Assembly (NCBI GenBank): GCA_003663585.1
Contig: QMTU01000017.1
Coordinates: forward strand, 1 to 9,031
Reading direction: 5' to 3'
Source of the DNA: Thermoplasmata archaeon
GTDB lineage: Archaea > Thermoplasmatota > B47-G6
DNA: 9,031 nucleotides
The notes below the pieces were generated by a model. The model was not told where the DNA came from, did not search any database, and saw only the letters and a program-made list of their open reading frames with translations. The position numbers and the translations under genes were made by a program. Shown here piece after piece: positions 1 to 6,096 of this stretch (its first letter is position 1; each line of letters begins with the position of its first letter).

Positions 1-2
1 CG

Positions 3-632
3 CTAGTACTGCAAGAAATAGGTGTAGACTTCATAGATGAATCAGAGGTCTTAACACCAGCCGATGAAGAAAGACACATCTGGAAGTGGGACTTTACAGT
101 ACCATTTATAAACGGAGCAAGGGATCTAGGAGAGGCTCTTAGAAGAATAGAAGAGGGCTCTTCACTCATAAGAGTTAAAGGAGAGCCTGGAACAGGGAAT
201 GTAGCTGAGGCAGTAAGGCATATGAGGATTCTTAGAGAACAAGTCTTCAGAGCAAAGGCTCTTTATGAAAACGGAGATGAATCAGAGCTGCTTAAGATGG
301 CAAGGGAGCTTAGGGTGTCCTATGAACTTTTAAATGAGACTGCTAAACTTGGTAGGCTTCCTGTAGTTTATTTTGCCGCAGGTGGTATAGCAACTCCTGC
401 AGACGCTGCATTTATGATGAAACTTGGAGCAGATGGTGTATTTGTAGGATCTGGGATATTTAAATCTCAGGATCCACAGGAGAGAGCTGAGGCAATAGTA
501 CTTGCAACAACGTACTATGATGATCCAGAAGTCGTCATGGAGGCTCAAATGATGATAGATGAGAAGAAGTCAATGCTAGGCATGGATGTGAAAAAACTTG
601 ATCTAAGAATGCAAGAGAGGGGAGGTCTGTGA
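3..632 (+). CDS. pdxS: Pyridoxal 5'-phosphate synthase lyase subunit PdxS (5'-truncated by window edge)
   Basis: PdxS builds pyridoxal 5'-phosphate from ribose 5-phosphate, glyceraldehyde 3-phosphate and ammonia supplied by PdxT, in a cytosolic 12+12 complex. The visible 209 codons are open from the first base, so the gene starts outside the window; the family is about 290-340 residues, so roughly the N-terminal third, including the first catalytic lysine, is missing. The motif VKGEPGTGN near base 177 carries the second catalytic lysine (Lys149 in B. subtilis numbering, from family knowledge). The phosphate-binding loops FAAGGIATPADAA and GVFVGSGIFKS are intact, as is the HIWKWDFTVPF segment. 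The internal ATG at 222 lies in the middle of the conserved barrel and is not a start. The stop overlaps the start of pdxT by GTGA, indicating translational coupling. Identity is near certain. Confidence 0.97.
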   Translation, partial: LVLQEIGVDFIDESEVLTPADEERHIWKWDFTVPFINGARDLGEALRRIEEGSSLIRVKGEPGTGNVAEAVRHMRILREQVFRAKALYENGDESELLKMARELRVSYELLNETAKLGRLPVVYFAAGGIATPADAAFMMKLGADGVFVGSGIFKSQDPQERAEAIVLATTYYDDPEVVMEAQMMIDEKKSMLGMDVKKLDLRMQERGGL

Positions 633-1228
633 TTAAAGTTGGAGTCCTAGCTCTCCAAGGAGACGTTGAAGAGCATGTTAAGGCTACAAAAATTGCCATA
701 GAGAGACTAAATGTTAAAGGTGAAGTTTTAGAGGTTAAAAAGATAGATGACCTATTAAATGTTCAGGCATTGGTAATTCCAGGTGGAGAGAGTACTACTA
801 TAGGAAAGCTCCTTGTGAGGAGAAACATGCTTGAAAACCTTATAGATAGAATTAAGCTTGGAATGCCTGTATTTGCGACATGTGCTGGTTTGATACTGTT
901 AGCAAAGAACATCAAGGATCGTGTTGTCGGAGTAACAGGACAGCCTTCTATAGGAGTTCTAGATGTTGAAGTCATAAGGAATGCCTTTGGGAGACAAAGA
1001 GAATCCTTTGAGATAGATCTTGAGGTCAAGGGTATAGGAATCATTAGAGCAGTCTTCATAAGGGCTCCCGCAATCACAAAGGTAGGAGACTCTGTCGAAG
1101 TTTTAGCAAGGCTTAATAGATACATAGTCGCTGTGAGGGAAGGGAACATTCTTGCCTTGGCATTTCATCCTGAAGTCACAAACGACACAAGAGTACATGA
1201 GTTCTTCATAAAGGAGTTTGTTCTTTAG
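629..1228 (+). CDS. pdxT: Pyridoxal 5'-phosphate synthase glutaminase subunit PdxT
   Basis: PdxT hydrolyses glutamine and channels ammonia to PdxS for vitamin B6 synthesis. The 199-residue protein is full length for this class I glutamine amidotransferase family. It starts with the typical MIKVGVLALQGDVEEH strand, has the PGGEST loop at residues 51-56, the nucleophile Cys85 in ATCAG, and the His180/Glu182 pair in AFHPEVT, which completes the catalytic triad. The start is GTG at 629, within the last codons of pdxS; the purine run GGGGAGGT (619-626) is the ribosome binding site, placed close to the start. There is no room for a separate promoter, so pdxS and pdxT form one transcript that probably ends at the T-rich run just after the stop codon. 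The GTC/GSC before the catalytic Cys in many homologues is ATC here, a mild variation. Confidence 0.97.
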   Translation: MIKVGVLALQGDVEEHVKATKIAIERLNVKGEVLEVKKIDDLLNVQALVIPGGESTTIGKLLVRRNMLENLIDRIKLGMPVFATCAGLILLAKNIKDRVVGVTGQPSIGVLDVEVIRNAFGRQRESFEIDLEVKGIGIIRAVFIRAPAITKVGDSVEVLARLNRYIVAVREGNILALAFHPEVTNDTRVHEFFIKEFVL

Positions 1229-1236
1229 ATTTCTCT

Positions 1237-1251
1237 GTTTTTATTTTATTT
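1237..1251 (+). terminator. T-rich terminator after pdxT
   Basis: Nine bases past the pdxT stop there are closely spaced T runs (TTTTTATTTTATT), the usual form of an archaeal intrinsic terminator, with no strong hairpin before it. It lies where the pdxST transcript should end before the hydrogenase operon. Inferred from composition only. Confidence 0.5.
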
Positions 1252-1253
1252 CT

Positions 1254-1275
1254 AGGTTATAGTTAATACTAACCT
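1254..1275. promoter_or_regulatory. Imperfect palindrome upstream of the hydrogenase operon
   Basis: Arms AGGTTA and TAACCT face each other around a symmetric TTAA centre, with 16 of 22 positions self-complementary. It is about 140 bases upstream of hydB and 75-95 upstream of the likely TATA element, so it could be a regulator site. It contains GTT and AAC half-sites but does not fit the GTTn3AAC spacing known for the Thermococcales sulfur-response regulator SurR. The role is conjecture. Confidence 0.3.
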
Positions 1276-1347
1276 CACAACTTAGAGAGAACACATGATC
1301 TCAAGGTGCACTCTGTAGGTTTTCACACGCACTCCTATTAGGCATAA

Positions 1348-1356
1348 TTCTTTTAA
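1348..1356 (+). promoter_or_regulatory. Candidate TATA box of the hydrogenase operon
   Basis: The AT-rich element TTCTTTTAA lies in the 184-base gap after pdxT, about 60 bases before the hydB ATG. Transcription starting about 25 bases downstream would give a leader of about 30-35 bases carrying the AGGTG ribosome binding site. A second candidate, CTTTAAGA, lies at 1363-1370. The match to the archaeal consensus is only moderate, and the choice between the two is uncertain. Confidence 0.35.
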
Positions 1357-1358
1357 TG

Positions 1359-1375
1359 TTTTCTTTAAGAGAAAA
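1359..1375. repeat. Perfect short inverted repeat in the hyd promoter region
   Basis: Arms TTTTCT (1359-1364) and AGAAAA (1370-1375) are exact complements around a five-base spacer TTAAG. The repeat lies just downstream of the better TATA candidate, where a bound repressor would block transcription initiation. Short AT-rich palindromes also arise by chance in such DNA, so operator function is only a suggestion. Confidence 0.3.
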
Positions 1376-1412
1376 TAACTAAACCTAGGAAATAGGATTC
1401 TAGGTGCGAGAA

Positions 1413-2432
1413 ATGCATTATAAAAAGCTTCCAAAGGAGTTTCTTGAGGAGTTCATTAATAGATTAAGAAAGTGGGGAGAGGTACACGCTCCTCAAAAGA
1501 AAGGTAAGAACACGTACTTTTTTTCACGTCTAGATGATCCAAGTAAAGTACAAATAGACTATACAAGAACAGTGATACCTCCAACAAAGAAATATGTGTT
1601 AAGGCCTGTTGAACCTCTTATGCTATTCCACGGAGATAGGGCTGAGGAGCACACACTAAGAACAACTAAGCTTGTCCTATTTGGCGTGCATGCATGCGAT
1701 ATAAACGCATTGAAGATTTTAGATAGAGTATACTTGAGTGAACCTAGGGATCCATACTATGAAATAAGAAGAAAAAACATAGTAATAATAGGAATAAGCT
1801 GCATGCCAGATGACTACTGCTTCTGTAAGAGTATGGGAACAGATTACGCTATGTCTGGGTTTGATTTATTCCTTCATGAGTTAAGAGATGGATATCTCAT
1901 AAGGGTAGGATCTCCAATGGGTCATGAGATCACTTGGAATATCAGCGATATTCTCGAAGAAGTTTCTGAGGAAGACATAGAGTACCTAAAGAAGTTCGAG
2001 AAACAAAGGCTGAGCTCTTTTAAGAGACATGTAGATATCTCTGCAATGCCAGATATACTGGACTTAGCTTACAACAGCAGAGTTTGGGAAAGGTACTCTG
2101 AGAGGTGCCTTGGATGTGGGAACTGTACACTTGTATGTCCTACGTGCAGATGCTTTGAGACGTATGATGTGTGGCTCTCAGTGAATACATCAATGCGGGT
2201 GAGAAGATATGACTCATGTTTTATGGTTTCTCACGGACTTGTAGCAGGTGGACATAACTTTAGGCCTACAAGACTTGACAGATTTAGACATAGGTACTAC
2301 TGTAAGAGCTATTTTGATCCCATTCACGGAATTAATTGTGTAGGATGTGGAAGGTGTGATGAATTTTGTCCTGCTGGGATAAAACATATAGAGGTGCTTA
2401 ATGAAGTCATAGGTGAAATCTATGGGAGATAA
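1413..2432 (+). CDS. hydB: NAD(P)-dependent [NiFe] hydrogenase / sulfhydrogenase beta subunit, iron-sulfur protein
   Basis: This is the beta subunit of a group 3b cytosolic [NiFe] hydrogenase, which carries electrons between the flavin subunit and the small subunit; the family also includes anaerobic sulfite reductase subunit A (AsrA). The 339-residue protein has a GVHACDINALKILD segment (Cys95), ISCMPDDYCFC (Cys130, 136, 138), a first ferredoxin-like motif CLGCGNCTLVCPTCRC (Cys232, 235, 238, 242 with 245 and 247), the conserved SHGLVAGGHNFRPT stretch (273-286), and a second motif CVGCGRCDEFCP (Cys309, 312, 315, 319). I chose ATG 1413 over the in-frame GTG 1404: AGGTG at 1402-1406 is a Shine-Dalgarno motif six bases before the ATG, and the resulting N-terminus MHYKKLPKE lines up with the Pyrococcus protein as I recall it. 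It is the first gene of the operon and overlaps hydG by 11 bases. Confidence 0.93.
   Translation: MHYKKLPKEFLEEFINRLRKWGEVHAPQKKGKNTYFFSRLDDPSKVQIDYTRTVIPPTKKYVLRPVEPLMLFHGDRAEEHTLRTTKLVLFGVHACDINALKILDRVYLSEPRDPYYEIRRKNIVIIGISCMPDDYCFCKSMGTDYAMSGFDLFLHELRDGYLIRVGSPMGHEITWNISDILEEVSEEDIEYLKKFEKQRLSSFKRHVDISAMPDILDLAYNSRVWERYSERCLGCGNCTLVCPTCRCFETYDVWLSVNTSMRVRRYDSCFMVSHGLVAGGHNFRPTRLDRFRHRYYCKSYFDPIHGINCVGCGRCDEFCPAGIKHIEVLNEVIGEIYGR
2411..2416 (+). promoter_or_regulatory. Shine-Dalgarno that decides the hydG start
   Basis: AGGTGA, a clean match to the 3' half of AGGAGGTGAT, lies inside the end of hydB five bases before ATG 2422. The GTG at 2413 that extends the reading frame is part of this motif, and the next GAGGTG upstream (2391-2396) is too far away to serve it. 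Confidence 0.7.
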
Positions 2433-3312
2433 CCTCAAGAACACTTATCTTGGAGCACCTGCAAGGGTTCTCGAAGTAGAAAATCTGACGTCCATAGAAA
2501 AGCTTTATACTTTACGATTTTTGGATAATGATATTAATAATAAGTTCAATTTCATTCCGGGTCAATTTGTGATGTTTAATGTTCCTGGAATAGGAGAGTT
2601 TCCGGTAAGTATATGCTCATCACCTACTAGAACAGGATATCTACAGCTGTGTATAAGGAGAGCTGGAAGGGTTACAAAATATGTCCATGAGAATATTGTT
2701 GAGGGATCTATAGTCTACATTAGGGGTCCTTATGGTAATGGCTTTCCCCTTGAAGAGATGAAGAATAGCCCCATAGTGCTGGTAGCTGGCGGTTTAGGAA
2801 TGGCTCCTTTAAGATCTATCCTCCTATATCACTTGGATACTCAACACTTCAGTGATCTATACCTATTCTATGGAGTGAGAAACTATGAGCTTATGTTATT
2901 CAAGAGGGAGATTAGAACATTGCTTAGGGGATATTATAATGTGCATGTATACCTATCATTTGAGGACATTGACAGAGGTGCTCGTGAGCTCATTAGGTTA
3001 TATAGAAAAAGCATTGTAAGGGGTATGGTAACGGATGCTCTTGAGGTTCTAAGAGGCTCTGTGCCATTTGAGGAGTCATATGCTGTCATGTGTGGCCCTC
3101 CGGTGATGTACAAATTTGTCGTTAAAAAGCTTTTAGACCTTAAAGTGCGTCCAGATAGGATATACATGACTCTTGAGCGCAGGATGAAGTGTGGCATAGG
3201 AAAGTGTGGGCACTGTATTGTTGGAACAAGCACATCAATAAAGTATGTGTGCCTTGACGGTCCGGTATTTACGTACTGGGATGTTCTCTCCACAAAGGGG
3301 TTGATCGAATGA
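2422..3312 (+). CDS. hydG: NAD(P)-dependent [NiFe] hydrogenase / sulfhydrogenase gamma subunit, FAD/NAD(P)-binding
   Basis: This is the diaphorase subunit of a group 3b hydrogenase, related to ferredoxin-NADP reductase, PyrK and AsrB; it passes electrons between NAD(P)H and the iron-sulfur chain. The 296-residue protein shows the flavin-binding FPVSICSSP (60-68), GPYGNGF (102-108), the nucleotide-binding VAGGLGMAP loop (121-129), the CGPP motif (224-227), and a C-terminal cluster motif with Cys257, 262, 265 and 277 (CX4CX2CX11C), as in PyrK-type [2Fe-2S] domains. ATG 2422 is favoured over GTG 2413 because AGGTGA (2411-2416) is well placed for the ATG. The gene overlaps the end of hydB, and its TGA overlaps the hydD start as ATGA. 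Preference for NADPH or NADH cannot be read from the sequence. Family and order in the operon make the assignment firm. Confidence 0.94.
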   Translation: MGDNLKNTYLGAPARVLEVENLTSIEKLYTLRFLDNDINNKFNFIPGQFVMFNVPGIGEFPVSICSSPTRTGYLQLCIRRAGRVTKYVHENIVEGSIVYIRGPYGNGFPLEEMKNSPIVLVAGGLGMAPLRSILLYHLDTQHFSDLYLFYGVRNYELMLFKREIRTLLRGYYNVHVYLSFEDIDRGARELIRLYRKSIVRGMVTDALEVLRGSVPFEESYAVMCGPPVMYKFVVKKLLDLKVRPDRIYMTLERRMKCGIGKCGHCIVGTSTSIKYVCLDGPVFTYWDVLSTKGLIE

Positions 3313-4079
3313 AGCTAAAAATGGCAATCTTTGAGCTCACTGGATGTGGAGGATGCGAACTTACCTTCATAATGCTCAATGAGAAGCTAGAAGATATTCT
3401 CGAGCTTTATGACATAGCACATTTCAAGATGATATCTTCTAAAGAGGACTTACATAAATATGATGTTGCAGTAGTTGCAGGATCTGTTTCCACAGAAAGA
3501 GATCTTAAAGTCCTAGAAAGTGCAAGGAAAAAATCTAGGATCCTTTTAGCGTTAGGGACTTGCGCTGTTCATGGAGGCCCTCAATCTTTGATCTTAGATG
3601 AAGATCTAGAGGGGGCACTCGCAGAAATTTACGGCAAAAAAGTCCCTAAAGAAATGAAGATATTTGCTGGAACCCCCATTTCAGAATATGTTAAGGTAGA
3701 TGTGGAGATTCCAGGATGCCCACCTGAGTCAAATGATTTGTTTCAGGCGCTTGTGGATCTTGCACATGGGGTAGTACCTTACAAGTGGGACTATCCTGTG
3801 TGTTTAGAGTGTAAAATTAACGAAACTGAGTGCGTTTTAGTTAAGAGAGGCATACCCTGCCTTGGACCAATTACATTAGGAGGTTGTAATGCCGTTTGTA
3901 TAAATCTTGGCATAGGATGCATAGGATGTCGTGGACCATTGCCTGAGGACGTAAACATTCCAAGCGAGTATGAAATATTAAAGTCACTTGGAATTAGCGA
4001 GAAGACTATAAAGAGAAAGCTTAGAATGTTCTCTAAGAGGGTGTCACTAAATGACCATGAGAAAAATCTCTATAAGTGA
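3309..4079 (+). CDS. hydD: Group 3b [NiFe] hydrogenase small (delta) subunit
   Basis: The small subunit relays electrons between the Ni-Fe site in HydA and HydB through three iron-sulfur clusters. The 256-residue protein starts with FELTGCGGCELTF; the proximal cluster ligands are Cys13, Cys16, Cys85 (LGTCAVHGG) and Cys137 (IPGCPPE). A cysteine-rich C-terminal half supplies eight more: Cys165, 168, 175, 184, 193, 197, 204 and 207, in CLECK, CLGPITLGGC and CIGCRGP, enough for two further [4Fe-4S] clusters. No Tat signal is present, as expected for a cytosolic enzyme. The start ATG overlaps the hydG stop (ATGA), with AGGGGTTGAT (3296-3305) as ribosome binding site. The 3' end overlaps hydA by 29 bases. 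Length and motif order match the Pyrococcus delta subunit. Confidence 0.95.
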   Translation: MKLKMAIFELTGCGGCELTFIMLNEKLEDILELYDIAHFKMISSKEDLHKYDVAVVAGSVSTERDLKVLESARKKSRILLALGTCAVHGGPQSLILDEDLEGALAEIYGKKVPKEMKIFAGTPISEYVKVDVEIPGCPPESNDLFQALVDLAHGVVPYKWDYPVCLECKINETECVLVKRGIPCLGPITLGGCNAVCINLGIGCIGCRGPLPEDVNIPSEYEILKSLGISEKTIKRKLRMFSKRVSLNDHEKNLYK

Positions 4080-5325
4080 GCTCTCAAGAGTTGAGGGCAT
4101 AGGAAGTGTTGAGATTTTCATTAACGGAAAAAAGGTCAGAGATGTAAGAGTGAAGCTTATAGAAGGCCTTAGGTTTCTTGAGCTCATACCTAGAGGCCTC
4201 TTATATAAGGAAGTCCCTGGAATAGTCTCGAGAATATGCGCAATATGCTATGCTTCTCATGCAATAGCATCTTCAATGGCTCTTGAAAAGGCTCTTAGCA
4301 TAAAGGTTGATAGGAGAGATAAAATGCTAAGGGAATTGCTTCTCTATGGTGAGCTTTTAGAGAGCCATGCACTTCATGTATACTTTCTCATAGCTCCTGA
4401 TATTTATGACGAATTAGATTTCATAGAGTTATATAAAAAAGATAAAAGTCTTGTTAAGGAGGGATTTATGCTAGTAAAGCTTGGAAATATGCTTAGGGAA
4501 ATTATAGGGGGTAGACCCATTCACGGGCTAAATATAATACCCGGCGGTTTTGTGAAAAGGCCAAGTGCTGATAGCATAGATAAGGTGCTAGAAATCACAG
4601 AGAATATTGTTGAATCGAGCCTTATACTGGAGCGCATGCTGAAATGTTATCCTGAAGCAGGCCCTATGGAGGGCTCTGTGGCTATTGCAACGGGGGATCA
4701 CTACTTGTATGGGAACAGGCTTATAACGTCTACTGGTAAGGAAAGTAAAAACTATAGAGTTATTTTAGAGGAACAAACTGAGGAGTACTCACATGCGAAG
4801 TCAGCTCTACATAGTGGAAGGCCAGCAGTTGTAGGAGCTATTTCAAGAGTTCTCCTGAAAGAAAAATTTCTTTCAAGAGAGGCAAGAGAACTTTTAAATT
4901 CTATAGAGCATGATCAGAAGTACATTACCTATAACGTGATATGTCAGGGTGCAGAAATTGTGGAGGCTCTTGAGAGAATATTAAGTATCCTAAAAGAGCT
5001 AAGCAAGTTAAATGTTGAGACTCACATAGAGGAGCCATATCCTAAGAAGTTCTCAGGTGAAGGATTTGGATATATTGAAGCTCCAAGAGGCGTGCTGGTT
5101 CATCACTATCTCGTTGAGGATTTAATCCTCAGTAAAGCAAATATAATCACACCTACAGCTATAAACCAGAAATCTATGGAAAGAGCAGTTCATAACCACG
5201 TGGAAACACTGATATTTAATAAAGGTAGTTTAAATGAAAACGACGTCATAAGTTGTGCAGAGCAGATAATAAGGGCGTTTGATCCCTGCATATCATGTAG
5301 CGTTCACGTGTGCTTTATAAAGTAG
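4051..5325 (+). CDS. hydA: Group 3b [NiFe] hydrogenase large (alpha) subunit, catalytic
   Basis: This catalytic subunit holds the Ni-Fe(CN)2CO centre for reversible H2 oxidation; group 3b enzymes couple it to NAD(P) and can also reduce sulfur or polysulfide in vitro. The 424-residue protein begins with SELSRVEGIG, has the L1 motif RICAICYASH (Ni ligands Cys63 and Cys66, plus His70), EAPRGVLVHH and ITPTAINQKSME late in the chain, and the L2 motif DPCISCSVH (Cys413, Cys416, His419). Five residues, VCFIK, follow His419; a HycI-type protease should remove them after nickel insertion. The ATG at 4051 follows GGTG (4040-4043) by seven bases, inside hydD; ATG 4057 is a weaker alternative. No hyp maturation or protease genes are in the window, so these must be elsewhere. 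All Ni ligands are present, so the enzyme should be functional. Confidence 0.96.
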   Translation: MTMRKISISELSRVEGIGSVEIFINGKKVRDVRVKLIEGLRFLELIPRGLLYKEVPGIVSRICAICYASHAIASSMALEKALSIKVDRRDKMLRELLLYGELLESHALHVYFLIAPDIYDELDFIELYKKDKSLVKEGFMLVKLGNMLREIIGGRPIHGLNIIPGGFVKRPSADSIDKVLEITENIVESSLILERMLKCYPEAGPMEGSVAIATGDHYLYGNRLITSTGKESKNYRVILEEQTEEYSHAKSALHSGRPAVVGAISRVLLKEKFLSREARELLNSIEHDQKYITYNVICQGAEIVEALERILSILKELSKLNVETHIEEPYPKKFSGEGFGYIEAPRGVLVHHYLVEDLILSKANIITPTAINQKSMERAVHNHVETLIFNKGSLNENDVISCAEQIIRAFDPCISCSVHVCFIK

Positions 5326-5352
5326 CAACGAAGACAGCGAAAGGGTCTTATA

Positions 5353-5367
5353 CTTTTCTTCTATTTT
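5353..5367 (+). terminator. T-rich stretch after hydA
   Basis: A pyrimidine-rich, T-dominated run (CTTTTCTTCTATTTT) starts 28 bases past the hydA stop and could end the hydrogenase transcript. It runs straight into the TATA-like element of tRNA-Ala, so the two signals are packed together. Inferred from composition. Confidence 0.4.
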
Positions 5368-5372
5368 AAATT
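5364..5372 (+). promoter_or_regulatory. TATA box of tRNA-Ala
   Basis: TTTTAAATT is centred about 27 bases before the first base of the mature tRNA. That is the standard distance from an archaeal TATA box to the start site, and would give a nearly leaderless tRNA precursor. Confidence 0.6.
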
Positions 5373-5394
5373 AAGAACGATAATTAAGGGACAT

Positions 5395-5470
5395 GGGCCC
5401 GTAGATCAGCTGGAAGATCGCCGCCTTGGCAGGGCGGAGGTCCCGGGTTCAAATCCCGGCGGGTCCACCA
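5395..5470 (+). tRNA. tRNA-Ala (anticodon GGC)
   Basis: A full cloverleaf can be folded by hand. The acceptor stem is GGGCCCG with CGGGTCC (5460-5466), the D stem GATC/GATC, the anticodon stem CCGCC/GGCGG, and the anticodon loop TTGGCAG gives GGC at 34-36. The T arm is CCGGG-TTCAAAT-CCCGG. The acceptor stem has the G3:U70 pair, the identity element of alanine tRNAs, which confirms the anticodon reading. The discriminator base is A (5467) and CCA is encoded (5468-5470). There is no intron. It would read GCC and GCU codons. Confidence 0.97.
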
Positions 5471-5506
5471 AATAGTAGATTAATGGACTAACACTTAAGT
5501 CAAAGC

Positions 5507-5533
5507 CTATATATTCAACTCATAACCTTATAC
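5507..5533 (+). promoter_or_regulatory. Candidate TATA elements for tRNA-Gly
   Basis: Two AT-rich boxes precede tRNA-Gly: CTATATATT at 5507-5515 (better sequence, but about 48 bases from the tRNA) and TTATAC at 5528-5533 (26-31 bases away, the standard distance). The nearer one is the more likely promoter; use of the farther one would leave a 5' leader of about 20 bases for RNase P to remove. Confidence 0.45.
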
Positions 5534-5558
5534 TACAATGGATAATGCGCAATAGGAT

Positions 5559-5633
5559 GCGGGCGTGGTGTAGCTGGTATCACGTAGCCCTGCCACGGCT
5601 AAGACCCGGGTTCGAATCCCGGCGCCCGCACCA
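5559..5633 (+). tRNA. tRNA-Gly (anticodon GCC)
   Basis: The acceptor stem is GCGGGCG with CGCCCGC (5623-5629), all Watson-Crick. The anticodon stem TAGCC/GGCTA encloses the loop CTGCCAC, giving anticodon GCC (5592-5594). The T arm is CCGGG-TTCGAAT-CCCGG. The D stem pairs G10-C25, T11-A24 and G12-C23, with a T-T at 13-22. The discriminator is A (5630) and CCA is encoded (5631-5633). No intron is seen. It reads GGC and GGU codons. A reading frame beginning at 5545 runs through this tRNA, but only by chance. Confidence 0.96.
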
Positions 5634-5639
5634 TAACTA

Positions 5640-5644
5640 TTTTT
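5640..5644 (+). terminator. T5 run after tRNA-Gly
   Basis: TTTTT begins six bases after the encoded CCA of tRNA-Gly and may end its transcript. It is immediately followed by CTTAAAAAG (5646-5654), a possible TATA element for the yjbQ gene, so independent transcription of tRNA and yjbQ is plausible. Confidence 0.4.
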
Positions 5645-5676
5645 CCTTAAAAAGTAATCAGGCAGGTAGATGTCCT

Positions 5677-6096
5677 ATGTCAGTTTACATAAAAGAAGTA
5701 GTCCTAAACACAAAAGGTGAGGGGGATATAATAGATATTACTGATATTGTCCATGAGGCAATAGTGGAATCTAATATAAAAAATGGTATAGGTCTTGTCT
5801 TCGTTCCGGGATCAACAGGTGCGATTACAACAATAGAGTATGAGCCAGGCCTTCAAAAAGATCTTAGAAGCGCTTTAGAGAGATTATTCCCAAAGAATAT
5901 CCCATATGAGCACGAGAAAATGTGGCATGATGGGAATGGCCACTCACATGTGAGAGCATCGTTCATAGGACCGGACTTGGCATTTCCAATAAGGAATGGA
6001 AAGCCTATTCTTGGGACATGGCAGCAGATAGTATTCTTAGAGCTAGACATCAGACCTAGAACTAGGAAGATATTGATACAAATTGTGGGTGAGTAG
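5677..6096 (+). CDS. YjbQ family (UPF0047) protein
   Basis: A 139-residue small cytosolic protein of the widespread YjbQ/UPF0047 family. Family features include VFVPGSTGAITTIEYEPG (42-59, the usual position of the TT-containing loop), WHDGNGHSHVRAS (83-95), and GKPILGTWQQIVFLELD (108-124). The E. coli member has weak thiamine phosphate synthase activity; its physiological role is unsettled, and I do not assign one here. The ATG at 5677 is chosen because it gives the standard family length; the longer frame upstream (from 5545) would translate tRNA-Gly. AGGT at 5664-5667 is a modest ribosome binding site nine bases before the ATG. An out-of-frame ATG at 5670 lies between them. The histidines of the HDGNGHSH motif, thought to bind a metal or substrate, are present. 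Confidence 0.9.
   Translation: MSVYIKEVVLNTKGEGDIIDITDIVHEAIVESNIKNGIGLVFVPGSTGAITTIEYEPGLQKDLRSALERLFPKNIPYEHEKMWHDGNGHSHVRASFIGPDLAFPIRNGKPILGTWQQIVFLELDIRPRTRKILIQIVGE

Noticed and set aside
330..548. Minus-strand ORF across pdxS
   Set aside because: It is a shadow of the strongly conserved PdxS frame, with no homology or start signal of its own. The same applies to the minus-strand frames over pdxT, hydB, hydG, yjbQ and the tRNA-binding gene, and the plus-strand frames over the ECF genes.
222..632. A short 136-residue PdxS-like protein starting at ATG 222
   Set aside because: The frame is open from base 3 and encodes the conserved PdxS barrel upstream of this codon; the gene is cut by the window edge, not short.
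1229..1412. SurR-type operator or box C/D small RNA in the pdxT-hydB gap
   Set aside because: The GTT/AAC half-sites do not have SurR spacing, and there is no RUGAUGA/CUGA pair with suitable spacing.
5545..5676. N-terminal extension of the YjbQ frame, starting at an ATG-like codon at 5545
   Set aside because: The extension translates straight through a perfect tRNA-Gly(GCC) gene; the family length and alignment begin at ATG 5677.
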